Shown here: positions 34,601 through 42,543 of the stretch, piece by piece
How the letters are laid out: every line of letters begins with the position of its first letter
How positions within the stretch are numbered: the first letter of the stretch is position 1
From: JAFDVL01 sp963794955
GTDB lineage: Bacteria; Acidobacteriota; Blastocatellia; RBC074
Assembly (NCBI GenBank): GCA_963794955.1
Contig: CAWCGF010000008.1
Coordinates: 62,001 to 126,000, forward strand
DNA length: 64,000 nucleotides
Reading direction: 5' to 3'
Notes under the pieces: model-generated
Told to the model about the DNA's origin: nothing
The model's input: only the letters and a program-made list of their open reading frames with translations
Databases searched by the model: none
Position numbers and translations under genes: made by a program

Positions 34601-35102
34601 GCGCAGCCACACCGGGCGAGAGCGAAACGAGCGAGAGGAAATTGCGCCCATTCAGCGGCAGGCTGACAATCTTTCGCTGGTCAATTACTTGTCCCAAACT
34701 GGCTTGTTCGGTGCGCAACAATGATGCATCCGCCGCAATCGTGATGATGTCCGCTACCTTGCCGACTTTCAGCGTCAGCTCAACGCTCACTCGTTCACCT
34801 GTCGTCAATCGAACCCCTTCGCGCACGAGTTTCTGAAAGCCCTGGGCTTCAATCTTGATGGCATACAAACCGGGTTTGAGGTTCGTGAAAGTGAAAAGCC
34901 CCTCTTTGTTAGAGGTCTTCTCCGATGTGCCATTCGTCGCAACTTCAGTGAGTGTGATTTTGGCAGCGCGAACGGTCGCGCCTGTCTCATCGTGGATTTG
35001 TCCGTTAAGTTCGGCGCGGCCTGCTTGCGCGTACAGTGAGGAATGGGAGAGAAGCGAAAGAGTCATCCCAACAAAAAACAGCTTATTCGCCCATAAACGC
35101 AT
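31665..35102 (-). CDS. TonB-dependent receptor, Oar-like with N-terminal carboxypeptidase-regulatory domain
   Basis: 1145 residues. ATG 35102 has a perfect AAAGGAGGT site. A signal peptide (LFFVGMTLSLLSHSSLYAQA) is followed by a CarboxypepD_reg-like beta-sandwich (NGQIHDETGATVRAAKITLT), the plug (IVSLPLNGRNFLSLVSLSPG) and a 22-strand barrel ending RVFQFALKLGF. Such Oar-like receptors are expanded in Acidobacteriota and import large or rare nutrients using TonB energy; substrate is unknown. In an operon with a TSUP permease upstream and the predicted selenoprotein DUF3179 downstream, which raises the possibility of an oxyanion, sulfur or selenium-linked nutrient (inference). Confidence 0.93.
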   Translation of the reverse strand: MRLWANKLFFVGMTLSLLSHSSLYAQAGRAELNGQIHDETGATVRAAKITLTEVATNGTSEKTSNKEGLFTFTNLKPGLYAIKIEAQGFQKLVREGVRLTTGERVSVELTLKVGKVADIITIAADASLLRTEQASLGQVIDQRKIVSLPLNGRNFLSLVSLSPGVAAPPRTAEGPSFPRINGGRPRVNEYLFDGISVLQPEPGQIAFFPIIEAVQEFKVESNSPSAEFGRFNGGVVNLTTKSGTNNFHGSLFEFFRHESLNARNLFAPRTAANPDKPVFRRNQFGGVAGGPIVPDRTFFFADYQGTRQRIGRVRTSTVPTRTQRSGDFSASLGAPLYLTSIGTVTTTAIGNSPITITDTNGNSLPARNGQIFRPSDKRAFADNVIPQVEFDPLAKQLLTRYPLPTSSGAANNFTRVANESQDQNQYDGRIDHRFNERHQLFGRYSFARDTSDPVTPLPAGSGNLTGGALGLTKTTAQSIVGNYLFTVNAHLLNELRFGYTRRAVVRRSSAIAESVRIPGLPTLAAFGDVLPTFAISGLQQLGPPPNTNSDIRTDVTQIYDALSLQNGKHSLRVGIDFRQQRLDVLQPPSPAGLFSFNSLFTNSQGLTGVGNDLASFTGNPVASFLLGQVQSFSIDLQPNMLRPRANVAEFFLQDDWKATRALTINAGVRYTLNFASTEANNQGAIFNLNSQQLDYLGRDGFPRTARELHKLNFGPRLGLSYRVQDKTVLRIGYGLIWQEQAGITTPFTIPQFPFVQTITQRSLDNRIPAFTLASGTNVAAIPLTPEAGLGQGVFGVDRALGSGYTSQWNLAVQRELTPNLVFEIAYAGSKVTHVGLPDVNINQLTVAQLQQGASLLERVPNPYVGQIPRNSSLGDSTITRAQLLKPFPRFTTVSLYRNNVGNTNYHSLQMKLEKRFSRGLSLLVAYTRSKLIDDASSVFDATIQTGPVANFPVADSFNRRLERDVSNGDVPNIFVASFTYELPTKRLAQSFGMVGKIFQGWEISGIINVQSGLPLALNQVTNFNAFAGFGTQRPNLTGKANLPASKRTTTQWFNTAAFTLAPQFTLGTSSRNPVRGPGFRNLDVALLKRIRLSEAKQIEFRAEAFNLTNTPPLGNPNVVLGAPGFGSIISAGDPRVFQFALKLGF

Positions 35103-35125
35103 ACCTACCTCCTTTGCGCGACGCT

Positions 35126-35863
35126 CTATGTGAAAATCAATTTGACGCCTGCGATCAATAACACGACTGCCAAAAGCTTTTTGATGAACCCCACGGAAAG
35201 CTGTCGGCTGCCGAGATAGGAACCGACGGCACCCCCTGTTAGCGCAGCAACGACTATCGGCGTCGTAAACAAGGGAAGTTGTTTTGTGCTGCTAAGATTG
35301 CCGAGCAAGCCGGAAATGGAATTGACGAGGATGAATAAGGCCGAAACAGCCGAAGCCGCTTTCGTTTTTGACCAGCGGAAGAAAATCATTAGCGGTGTCA
35401 GAAAGATTCCGCCGCCCGTTCCGGTCAAGCCTGATAACAAGCCCAGCCCTGCGCCTGTCGCCAACGCCAGCGATTTGGCGGGCGGATTGATTTCTTTGTC
35501 TTCCGCCTTCGATTCAAAGAAAAATCGTATGGCTGAATAGAGCAGCACCAAGCCCACCAAAAGCTTGAACCACTGCGTGGGCAAATTGATGTAGCCACCG
35601 AGAAATGCGAACGGAACCGACAACAAGGCAAACGGCCAAAAGAGCGACCATGAAAAATGTCCAGCGCGCCAGAATTGATACGAAGTCAGGCTGGCTACTA
35701 GAATATTCAGCACCAGCGCGGAAGGCTTGATCACTATTGGCGCGAGGCCGAATAGGGTCATCACGGCGATGTAGCCAGACGCTCCCGCGTGCCCGACGGC
35801 AGAATACAAAAATGCTACCAACAGAATGGCGAGGCACAGGGAAATCAGCATTTCAGTCGTCAT
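35126..35863 (-). CDS. TSUP-family (TauE/SafE) anion permease
   Basis: 245 residues with about eight helices in two repeats. The first half has VGHAGASGYIAVMTLFGLAP and IVIKPSALVLNIL; the second has GAGLGLLSGLTGTGGGIFLT and a closing LLAVVLLIAGVKLIF. The paired glycine-rich motif GxGGGxFLxP is the TauE/SafE signature. Members move sulfite, sulfonates, sulfoacetate or other anions; a role with selenite is unproven. It starts 9 bp after the Mop-domain regulator and ends 23 bp before the TonB receptor. Confidence 0.9.
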   Translation of the reverse strand: MTTEMLISLCLAILLVAFLYSAVGHAGASGYIAVMTLFGLAPIVIKPSALVLNILVASLTSYQFWRAGHFSWSLFWPFALLSVPFAFLGGYINLPTQWFKLLVGLVLLYSAIRFFFESKAEDKEINPPAKSLALATGAGLGLLSGLTGTGGGIFLTPLMIFFRWSKTKAASAVSALFILVNSISGLLGNLSSTKQLPLFTTPIVVAALTGGAVGSYLGSRQLSVGFIKKLLAVVLLIAGVKLIFT

Positions 35864-35872
35864 AGCGAGTAT

Positions 35873-36286
35873 TCAATCTTTGATAATCATGACTTCGGTG
35901 GCTTTGATCAGCGCATAAACAGTTGAGCCTTTTTTCAGCCCTAACGCCCGCGCCGCATCGCTGGTAATAATTGAGGTGATGACTTGCCCGCCGACATCAA
36001 TGCTTGCCTGTGCAAGTAATCCTTCAAAGCGGATGGCAATGATTTGGCCGCGCAATTTGTTGCGACCACTAATGGATTCCAAACCAAATGCTTTTGGTGT
36101 TTTGGCTTTCTTGACTACGGTCGCGGAACGGGCACTGGTAATGCGTTCAATTTCGCGGCGTGGGATGCGATGATGTCCACCCGCCGTCTGCGTTGATTTA
36201 ATCTTGCCGTCATAAATCCAGCGTTTAATTGTCAGGATGCTAACGCCTGCCAATTGCGCTGCTTCTTTGGGTTTTAATAGCTCCAT
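35873..36286 (-). CDS. Excisionase-type HTH plus Mop (TOBE) domain protein, molybdate-responsive regulator candidate
   Basis: 137 residues from ATG 36286 (MELLKPKEAAQLAGVSILTI), the natural start of a MerR/excisionase-like helix-turn-helix: KEAAQLAGVSILTIKRWIYD and GGHHRIPRREIERI. A linker leads to a C-terminal Mop domain (NKLRGQIIAIRFEGLLAQAS, then VITSIITSDAARALGLKKGS) that in relatives binds molybdate or tungstate. A longer frame up to 36478 lacks homology and is rejected. Domain pairing is like small ModE-type regulators. As first gene of the TSUP-TonB-DUF3179 operon and divergent from the AhpD-like selenoprotein, it may control both through the dyads at 36331-36402. Confidence 0.85.
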   Translation of the reverse strand: MELLKPKEAAQLAGVSILTIKRWIYDGKIKSTQTAGGHHRIPRREIERITSARSATVVKKAKTPKAFGLESISGRNKLRGQIIAIRFEGLLAQASIDVGGQVITSIITSDAARALGLKKGSTVYALIKATEVMIIKD

Positions 36287-36330
36287 TGACGGGGATGCTT
36301 GCAGATTGAGACGATAAGAGTCAACCTTTG

Positions 36331-36402
36331 CTATCTGAGGTGAGATAGATTGATATGATTTGGTAATGAGAATTACCGACGAGCAAGGCTTTGCTGCCTT
36401 GC
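36331..36402. promoter_or_regulatory. Three dyads in the divergent control region
   Basis: CTATCTGAGGTGAGATAG at 36331-36348 is a perfect 6-6-6 inverted repeat. GGTAATGAGAATTACC at 36362-36377 is a perfect 6-4-6 repeat. GCAAGGC at 36383-36389 pairs with GCCTTGC at 36396-36402. All lie between the start of the Mop-domain regulator (-) and the AhpD-like gene (+), so they are operator candidates for either transcript. Confidence 0.5.
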
Positions 36403-36493
36403 CTCGCAATTTTAGCCGGAGGCAGGGCTTGCACTCAGCTTGTATCTGGCTTTTACTCTTGCCCATAGAATCTAACAAAGGAGAGGAACTGCC

Positions 36494-37072
36494 ATGACCT
36501 GGATTCGCACGATCCCCCTCGAAGAAGCCGATGCGCCTTTGCGCCAGGCACTAGAAGCGCAGCGTGCCCTGTATCCAATTGAGTATGCTGCGCCGACCTC
36601 GCCGGGAGGGGACAGCGTAGTAGCCTCGCACACGCTCATGCCCGATGCGCTCTTTCACATCTTTAGCGCCTTCGGAGCGATGATGTCACCTGACCTGCCG
36701 CTGAGTCGCGCGCAGCACGAAATGATCGCCACGATGGTGTCGGCCACCAACCACTGTTTTTACTGAGTGGAATCGCACGCAGAGTTTCTGCGTATGGTGA
36801 CTTTGGATGAAGACTTCGTGACACGGTTGCGCACCGATTACCAATCGGCTTCGATCAGCGAGCAAGATCGCGTGATGTTGGATTATGTGGTGCAGTTGAC
36901 GAAAGATGCGACAAAACTGACGCCGCAAGATCACGACAAATTACGCGCCGTTGGCTTTGACGACAAAGCCATCTTGCAAATTACGTTGATTGCTTCGTGG
37001 TTCAATTACATCAATCGCGCGGCGGATGCCTTAGGTGTCGGTCGTGGCAAACGCGAAGATTGGTCGGTGTGA
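36494..37072 (+). CDS. AhpD-like peroxidase-related protein, predicted selenoprotein (CxxU, Sec91)
   Basis: A single frame of 192 codons from ATG 36494 (AGGAG upstream), interrupted only by UGA at 36764-36766. The N-terminal half (WIRTIPLEEADAPLRQALEA) and LPLSRAQHEMIATMVSATNH lead to CFY-UGA-VESHAEFLRMV. The AhpD family has CxxCxxxH here, so UGA replaces the second, more reactive Cys, giving CFYU, with the downstream His retained. The second half (LDYVVQLTKDATKLTPQDHD and ASWFNYINRAADALGVG) completes a normal carboxymuconolactone decarboxylase fold. A 7-bp hairpin with apical loop GUU starts 11 nt after UGA. The likely role is thiol/selenol peroxidase or peroxiredoxin partner. Confidence 0.88.
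36777..36793 (+). promoter_or_regulatory. Bacterial SECIS-like hairpin in the AhpD-like gene
   Basis: ACGCAGA (11-17 nt after UGA) pairs perfectly with TCTGCGT (21-27), leaving apical loop GUU at 18-20. The loop begins with G followed by U, as required by SelB recognition of bacterial SECIS elements, and the spacing from UGA is in the accepted 16-37 nt range. Confidence 0.75.
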
Positions 37073-37247
37073 GGCGTCTTATACAGGGTGGAACAAGATG
37101 CAGGGGTACGCTTGTTCGCAACCCTGAATTTGTGGGCGGCGGGAACATCCTTTATACTGCCCAACACTGCTTTTGATTATAGACCAGTCAATGACTGGAT
37201 TGAGATCGTCCGCATCTCATCATTACGTTGCCAGGTGGATTCATCAA

Positions 37248-39095
37248 ATGGTTGCTAAAAATCTTCGTGCCCAAGTTGCTTCGGTGATAATTTTATTACT
37301 GGCCCTTCCCGTGGGAATTTTTCCGCAAACTACGCCGCCCACTTCGGAAGCGCCTTCGCCTGCCTTGCGAACTGGCGCGGGCGTGACCACCGGAGACGCG
37401 CAACAATATGCCGTTTGTCGAACAGTCGGAATTCTTGATCCGCAAGCGCCGATGATTTTTGCTGACGTCACGGCGAAAACCGCGCTGGCCAATTTCAAAC
37501 ATGTCACGGATGGTCCTGATGTCAACTACATTATTGATACGCCGTCGGGCGGACTAGCGTTGCTTGACTATGACAACGACGGCTTGTTGGATGTGTATCT
37601 GCTCAACGGCTCCACCATGAAAGCGCAGCGCGGCGCAGAGAAAGCCCCACGCGCCGCGCTGTTTCATAACCTTGGCAATTTCAAATTTGAAGACGTGACC
37701 GATAAGGCCGGCGTCGCCAATGAACGCTGGGGCATGGGCGTTGCCGTTGGTGATTATGACAATGATGGTTTTGCCGATCTGTTCGTGAGCAATTACGGTG
37801 TCTCGCGGCTTTATCATAACAACGGCAACGGCACCTTCACGGATCTGGCCGAAAAGCTCGGAGTCGCACGCAAGGGCTGGAGCACGGGCGCGACGTGGGG
37901 CGATTATGACAACGACGGGCGACTGGATTTGTTCGTGCCTGCGTATGTGGATTTCAGTCTTGATAAGCTGCCACCGAATCCGGCAGAAGTCGCCAAATCC
38001 GGCGGCGTTGGCCAGAACTTCTGCAACTTTCGCGGTGTGAGCGTGATGTGTGGCCCGCGCGGTCTCAAAGGCGAAAAGGACACGCTCTATCATCAAAAAG
38101 CGGATGGCACATTTGAAGATGCGAGTGCAAAAGCGGGCGTGACTGATCCGTTAGGATATTACGGCTTCTCGGCAGCCTTCGTGCGGTTGCGCGATTCCAA
38201 TCTGCTGGATTTGTTGGTCGTCAACGATTCGACGGCGAAGCAGCTTTACATCAATCAAGGCAACGGCACCTTCAAGGAAACAGGCTTTGAATCTGGCATC
38301 GCGCTGAACGAAAACGGCAAAGAGCAAGCCGGAATGGGACTTGGCCTCGGCGATTACGACAACGACGGCAAGCTGGATGTATACATCACCAACTTTTCGG
38401 ATGACTCGAACACGCTCTATCACAACGACGGCGGCGGCAATTTTACGGATGTAACCTTTCAAACGGGACACGGCGAACCGACGATTCCCTTTTTGGGCTG
38501 GGGCACGAACTTTTTAGATTTTGATAACAATGGCTGGCTGGATGTGTTCATCGCCAACGGCCACGTTTATCCGACCGTAGACAAATATCAATGGGGTACG
38601 AGCTTCGCGCAACAGCCGTTGTTGTTTCGTAATCTGGCGAATGGCAGATTTGATCGCGTTGGGGCGGCACCGAACAGCGGTTTGGCCAGCGCGTGGGTAA
38701 GCCGCGGCATGGTCAAGGGCGATTTGGATGGGGATGGTCGTTTGGATGTCGTGATGAATAATTTCAATAGTGCGCCGACCGTGTTGCACAATGTCACGGA
38801 GTCCAAAAATCACTGGCTGTCGTTGCGACTGATGGGCGACACCAAAGTCAAAACACCACGTGATGCGATTGGTTCGACCGTGTATGTGACCGTTGGCAAA
38901 TTGCGTTTGCGCCAGGATGTCATCAGCGGTGGCGGCTACGCTTCAAACAACGATCTGAAGTTGCATTTCGGCTTGGGCGAGGCAACGAAGGTAGATAAAG
39001 TCGAAATCAGGTGGGCGAATGGGACAACCGAAACAGTCAACCTCAACGCGGTAGATCGCGTGTGGACTGTCACGCAAGGAAAGGGGGCCAAATAA
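37248..39095 (+). CDS. CRTAC1-family FG-GAP protein with ASPIC/UnbV domain
   Basis: 615 residues from ATG 37248, chosen because it begins a signal peptide (MVAKNLRAQVASVIILLLAL); upstream TTG and ATG codons at 37173 and 37191 are less likely. At least six FG-GAP/calcium loops are visible: DYDNDGLLDVYLLNGS, DYDNDGFADLFVSNYG, DYDNDGRLDLFVPA, DYDNDGKLDVYITN, DFDNNGWLDVFIAN and DLDGDGRLDVVMNN. The C-terminal ASPIC/UnbV domain ends KVEIRWANGTTETVNLNAVD. These secreted beta-propeller proteins have unclear function and are often paired with TPR and multiheme proteins, as here: the cytochrome gene starts directly after the stop. Confidence 0.9.
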   Translation: MVAKNLRAQVASVIILLLALPVGIFPQTTPPTSEAPSPALRTGAGVTTGDAQQYAVCRTVGILDPQAPMIFADVTAKTALANFKHVTDGPDVNYIIDTPSGGLALLDYDNDGLLDVYLLNGSTMKAQRGAEKAPRAALFHNLGNFKFEDVTDKAGVANERWGMGVAVGDYDNDGFADLFVSNYGVSRLYHNNGNGTFTDLAEKLGVARKGWSTGATWGDYDNDGRLDLFVPAYVDFSLDKLPPNPAEVAKSGGVGQNFCNFRGVSVMCGPRGLKGEKDTLYHQKADGTFEDASAKAGVTDPLGYYGFSAAFVRLRDSNLLDLLVVNDSTAKQLYINQGNGTFKETGFESGIALNENGKEQAGMGLGLGDYDNDGKLDVYITNFSDDSNTLYHNDGGGNFTDVTFQTGHGEPTIPFLGWGTNFLDFDNNGWLDVFIANGHVYPTVDKYQWGTSFAQQPLLFRNLANGRFDRVGAAPNSGLASAWVSRGMVKGDLDGDGRLDVVMNNFNSAPTVLHNVTESKNHWLSLRLMGDTKVKTPRDAIGSTVYVTVGKLRLRQDVISGGGYASNNDLKLHFGLGEATKVDKVEIRWANGTTETVNLNAVDRVWTVTQGKGAK

Positions 39096-41300
39096 ATGCT
39101 GAACCAATTTACTGCTCCATCTCATTTTCGCCGTGCTGCTGCGCTGGTCCTGATTTTGTTGGCAGGCGCGTTTTATGCTTTCGCCAGCAAGAACAACGAA
39201 GACCCCAAAGAGAACCCCTTCGCGCCATATCACGAAAAAATCAAAGCGACCTACGATCTGAAATTTGGCGACAACCCTTTCGCGCCGAGCAATGCTGCGA
39301 CGACGACGGGTACATTCATTCCGGGTGAATATTTCATCGCTTCCAGCCGCTGTGCCAAATGCCATGCGGGCGCGCACGCACAGTGGCAGGAGTCGGCGCA
39401 TCGCAACAGCTTCCGCGAGCCGTTTTATCAAAAGAATGTCAAAGACCTTGTCAATCAACGCGGCATCGAATTCACGCGGCATTGCGAGTCTTGTCACAAT
39501 CCGGCTGCTTTATTCACTGGTTCATTGACTAAAGATTCCAAGGTCAAACGTCCGTTTGATGAAGAAGGTGTTTCCTGCATCGGATGCCATTCCATCGAGA
39601 AAGTGAACAAGCAGGGCATCGGCGGATATGTAATGGGCGTTCCGGCCTTGCTCGTCAAAGAAGACGGCACGCGGCTGCACAAGGCTTCGGATCAGGAAAT
39701 TATGGACGATGTGCTTTCCCATCGGCGCGCGATGATGCGTCCGTTGCTGAAGTCGCAGGAGTTTTGCGCTTCCTGTCACAAGTCGCAAGTGCCGCGCGAA
39801 CTCAACGATTACAAATTCATTCGCGCCTTTGCCGTGGGCGATGAATTTCAGATGTCGTCGTTTTCCAAAGACTCGCCGCATCCGTTTTATACGCGCGATC
39901 AGGAAAGCTGCAATTCGTGCCACATGAAAAAAGAGCCGATGCTGAAATATGACATCGCGGCCAAAGATGGCAAGCTGGCGACGCACCGCTGGGCGACAGC
40001 GAATACGGCAATTCCGACATTTTACAAATGGCCGAATCAACTCGAAGCCGTCAAAAAATTCCTGGAAAACGATGCGCTGGGCATCGACATTTTCGCCTTG
40101 CGCAAGGGGGCCGCCCGCAACGGCGACGGCAATACGGAAATGATCAAAGACCTGATTGCCCCCCTGAATCAAAGCGCCTTCACGATCCAGGCGGGCGATG
40201 CGTTGACGGCGGATGTTGTTATCACCAACAAGAACATCGGGCATTCTTTCCCGCCCGAACTGCGCGACTTTTACGAGGCGTGGGTGGAGTTTACTGTGAC
40301 GGATGACAAGGGCAAGCTGGTTTTCAATTCCGGCTTCCTGAAACCGAACGGCTACCTGGATGAAGCCGCCCACAATTACAAAACTTACCTTGTGAAAGAG
40401 GACGGGTCGTACAACGACATCCATCACATTTGGAAAACGAAAATCGTTGCGCAAAACAATGCGATTCAATCAGGGCGCTCCGATGTTGCGCGCTATCAAT
40501 TCACCGTGCCACAAGCTTATAACGGCGCGTTGAAATTGAAGGCCCGCGTGCAATATCGCCGCTTCACACGTGTGTTTCAAGATTATGTGCTGGGCAAGCC
40601 CGTAGACTATCCAATTGTGACGATGGCGACGACGGAATATACGATGCGTGTCGGTGAGAACATGCCCGTTGAAGTCAACGGCACCTTGTCGCCATGGCGA
40701 CGCTGGAACAATTACGGCATTGCCTTGTTCGACCATCGGCAATTTGCGTTGGCGACAGATGTCTTCGCGCGTGTGGCGGAACTTGATGAAACCTATCGCC
40801 CGATGGCGAAAGTAAATCGCGCGCTGGCCTTAATTGAACTGGATCGTTATGACGAAGCAGGGAGGTGGCTGGATGAAGTCATAACTGCGAATCCGAACAA
40901 TCTGCGCGCGGTCTTCCAACAAGCCCGCGTCTTTATCAAATTCGGCAAGTTAGATGCCGCCGAAGCGAACCTGAAAAAAGTGCTTGCGGCCTATCCCCGT
41001 GATCGCATGTCGTGGCAACAGTTCGGCGAACTTTGCAAAATCAAACGAGATTACCCCAGCGCGCAAAATTGCTATGAGCAAGTGCTCAGCATTGATCCCG
41101 AAGACGCTGGCGCACATTACAACCTGATGCTCATTTTCCGTAAACTGGGCAAACATGAGGAAGCAGGCCGCGAAGCCAAAATCTTTGCTGATCTGAAAGA
41201 CGATCCGGCAGCCTTTCCCATCGCCAATGAATTTCTGCGACTGCATCCTGAGATGAGCAACGAGAGCGTGCCCTTTCATGTGCATAGCGCAGAACGTTAA
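39096..41300 (+). CDS. Pentaheme cytochrome c554-like protein with C-terminal TPR
   Basis: 734 residues. The ATG follows the CRTAC1 stop with no gap. A membrane anchor or signal lies at about 16-29 (LVLILLAGAFYAFA). Five CxxCH heme motifs occur: CAKCH, CESCH, CIGCH, CASCH and CNSCH, all in the first 290 residues, fitting the cytochrome c554/NrfB-like fold. A beta-rich middle region contains a GHSFPPELRDFYEAWVEFTV segment. The last 180 residues are TPR-like (MAKVNRALALIELDRYDEAG, FGKLDAAEANLKKVLAAYPR). Probably a periplasmic or surface electron-transfer protein working with the CRTAC1 propeller; the electron partner is unknown. Confidence 0.9.
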   Translation: MLNQFTAPSHFRRAAALVLILLAGAFYAFASKNNEDPKENPFAPYHEKIKATYDLKFGDNPFAPSNAATTTGTFIPGEYFIASSRCAKCHAGAHAQWQESAHRNSFREPFYQKNVKDLVNQRGIEFTRHCESCHNPAALFTGSLTKDSKVKRPFDEEGVSCIGCHSIEKVNKQGIGGYVMGVPALLVKEDGTRLHKASDQEIMDDVLSHRRAMMRPLLKSQEFCASCHKSQVPRELNDYKFIRAFAVGDEFQMSSFSKDSPHPFYTRDQESCNSCHMKKEPMLKYDIAAKDGKLATHRWATANTAIPTFYKWPNQLEAVKKFLENDALGIDIFALRKGAARNGDGNTEMIKDLIAPLNQSAFTIQAGDALTADVVITNKNIGHSFPPELRDFYEAWVEFTVTDDKGKLVFNSGFLKPNGYLDEAAHNYKTYLVKEDGSYNDIHHIWKTKIVAQNNAIQSGRSDVARYQFTVPQAYNGALKLKARVQYRRFTRVFQDYVLGKPVDYPIVTMATTEYTMRVGENMPVEVNGTLSPWRRWNNYGIALFDHRQFALATDVFARVAELDETYRPMAKVNRALALIELDRYDEAGRWLDEVITANPNNLRAVFQQARVFIKFGKLDAAEANLKKVLAAYPRDRMSWQQFGELCKIKRDYPSAQNCYEQVLSIDPEDAGAHYNLMLIFRKLGKHEEAGREAKIFADLKDDPAAFPIANEFLRLHPEMSNESVPFHVHSAER

Positions 41301-41344
41301 TCGAACCTTACAAACGCAAAAGAAAGAGGCATAAAACAAAATTC

Positions 41345-42538
41345 ATGAATGACGCACCCGTAATTGCTCCCTTAACTCCACCCCGCCGTGTTTTGCTCGG
41401 CCCTGGCCCTTCTCCGGTTGATGATCGCGTGTTGCGCGTCATGTCCGCGCCGTTGCTGGGGCATCTTGATCCGCTTTTCATTCGCGTGATGGACGAAGTG
41501 CAGGAGATGCTGCGCTACGTGTTTGAAACGAATAACCGGTTGACGATTCCTGTTTCAGGAACAGGCAGCGCCGGGATGGAAGCGACCGTCGCCAACTTGC
41601 TCGAACCGGGCGAAGAAATTGTACTTTGCATCAACGGCTATTTTGGCGAGCGGATGCACGATATGGTCACGCGCCTGGGGGCAAAACCGATTCGCGTCGA
41701 ATGCGAATGGGGCGGCCCCGTGGACATCGAAAAAACACGCGAAGCCTGGCGCAACTCGAATGCGCGCGTGCTGTTTGCCGTGCAGGCGGAAACGTCTACG
41801 GGCGTGTTGCAGGACATTGCGCCGCTACGCGAAATTGCCGACGAACGCGAGGGCTATTTGATTATTGATGCGGTCACGAGCATCGCGGCGCATTCCATTG
41901 GCGCAGATCGCAATCGGATTGATGCTGTCTATGCGGGCACGCAAAAAGCATTGTCGTGCCCGCCGGGCTTGGCTCCGGTGACGTTTTCGGATCGCGCAAT
42001 TGCGAAAATCAAAGCGCGCACGACAAAAGTTAGCAGTTGGTATCTCGACACCAGTTTGCTGACAGCCTATTGGGATAGCCCGGCTGGAACGCCGCGCACC
42101 TATCATCACACCGCGCCGATCACGATGAACTATGCCTTGCATGAAGCCTTGCGCATCGTGGCCGAAGAAGGCTTGGCTGCGCGTGCCACCCGTCACGAAC
42201 GCAATCATCGCGCGTTGGTCGCAGGCGTCGAAGCCATGGGCGTTGGCATGCACGTCGCGCCGGAGCATCGCCTGTGGACGCTGAATGCTGTCCGTGTGCC
42301 CGACGGCGTAGACGATGCGAAAGTTCGCGCCCGCTTGCTGAATGAATTCGACATCGAAATCGGCGGTGGCCTCGGCGCTTTAAAAGGCAAAATCTTTCGT
42401 GTTGGCTTGATGGGCGCGGGCAGCACGGAAAACAACGTGTTATTGCTCTTGGCCGCCCTGGAAAGATGCCTGAAAGCTGAAGGCTTTATCCCCCAAGCTT
42501 CGGGCGTCAGTGCCGCCGCTGATTTTTACGCCAGCTAA
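41345..42538 (+). CDS. Class V aminotransferase (alanine-glyoxylate / serine-pyruvate type)
   Basis: 397 residues. RRVLLGPGPSPVDDRVLRVM at the start and SGTGSAGMEATVANLLEPGE are typical. The PLP Lys lies in YAGTQKALSCPPGLAPVTFS; DAVTSIAAHSIGADRNRIDA precedes it with the cofactor Asp. This family transfers amino groups between alanine, serine, glyoxylate and pyruvate, in photorespiration-like or purine/ureide catabolism. It follows the cytochrome gene after 44 bp in the same direction, but functional linkage is not evident. Confidence 0.94.
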   Translation: MNDAPVIAPLTPPRRVLLGPGPSPVDDRVLRVMSAPLLGHLDPLFIRVMDEVQEMLRYVFETNNRLTIPVSGTGSAGMEATVANLLEPGEEIVLCINGYFGERMHDMVTRLGAKPIRVECEWGGPVDIEKTREAWRNSNARVLFAVQAETSTGVLQDIAPLREIADEREGYLIIDAVTSIAAHSIGADRNRIDAVYAGTQKALSCPPGLAPVTFSDRAIAKIKARTTKVSSWYLDTSLLTAYWDSPAGTPRTYHHTAPITMNYALHEALRIVAEEGLAARATRHERNHRALVAGVEAMGVGMHVAPEHRLWTLNAVRVPDGVDDAKVRARLLNEFDIEIGGGLGALKGKIFRVGLMGAGSTENNVLLLLAALERCLKAEGFIPQASGVSAAADFYAS

Positions 42539-42543
42539 AGGCC

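Noticed and set aside
36767..37072. Separate 101-residue gene starting just after the UGA of the AhpD-like gene
   Set aside because: It begins exactly in frame with the upstream part, has no ribosome-binding site of its own, and lacks half of the AhpD fold; read-through as Sec fits better.
39522..40469. 315-codon minus-strand frame inside the pentaheme cytochrome gene
   Set aside because: Antisense to five CxxCH motifs; no protein family recognised.
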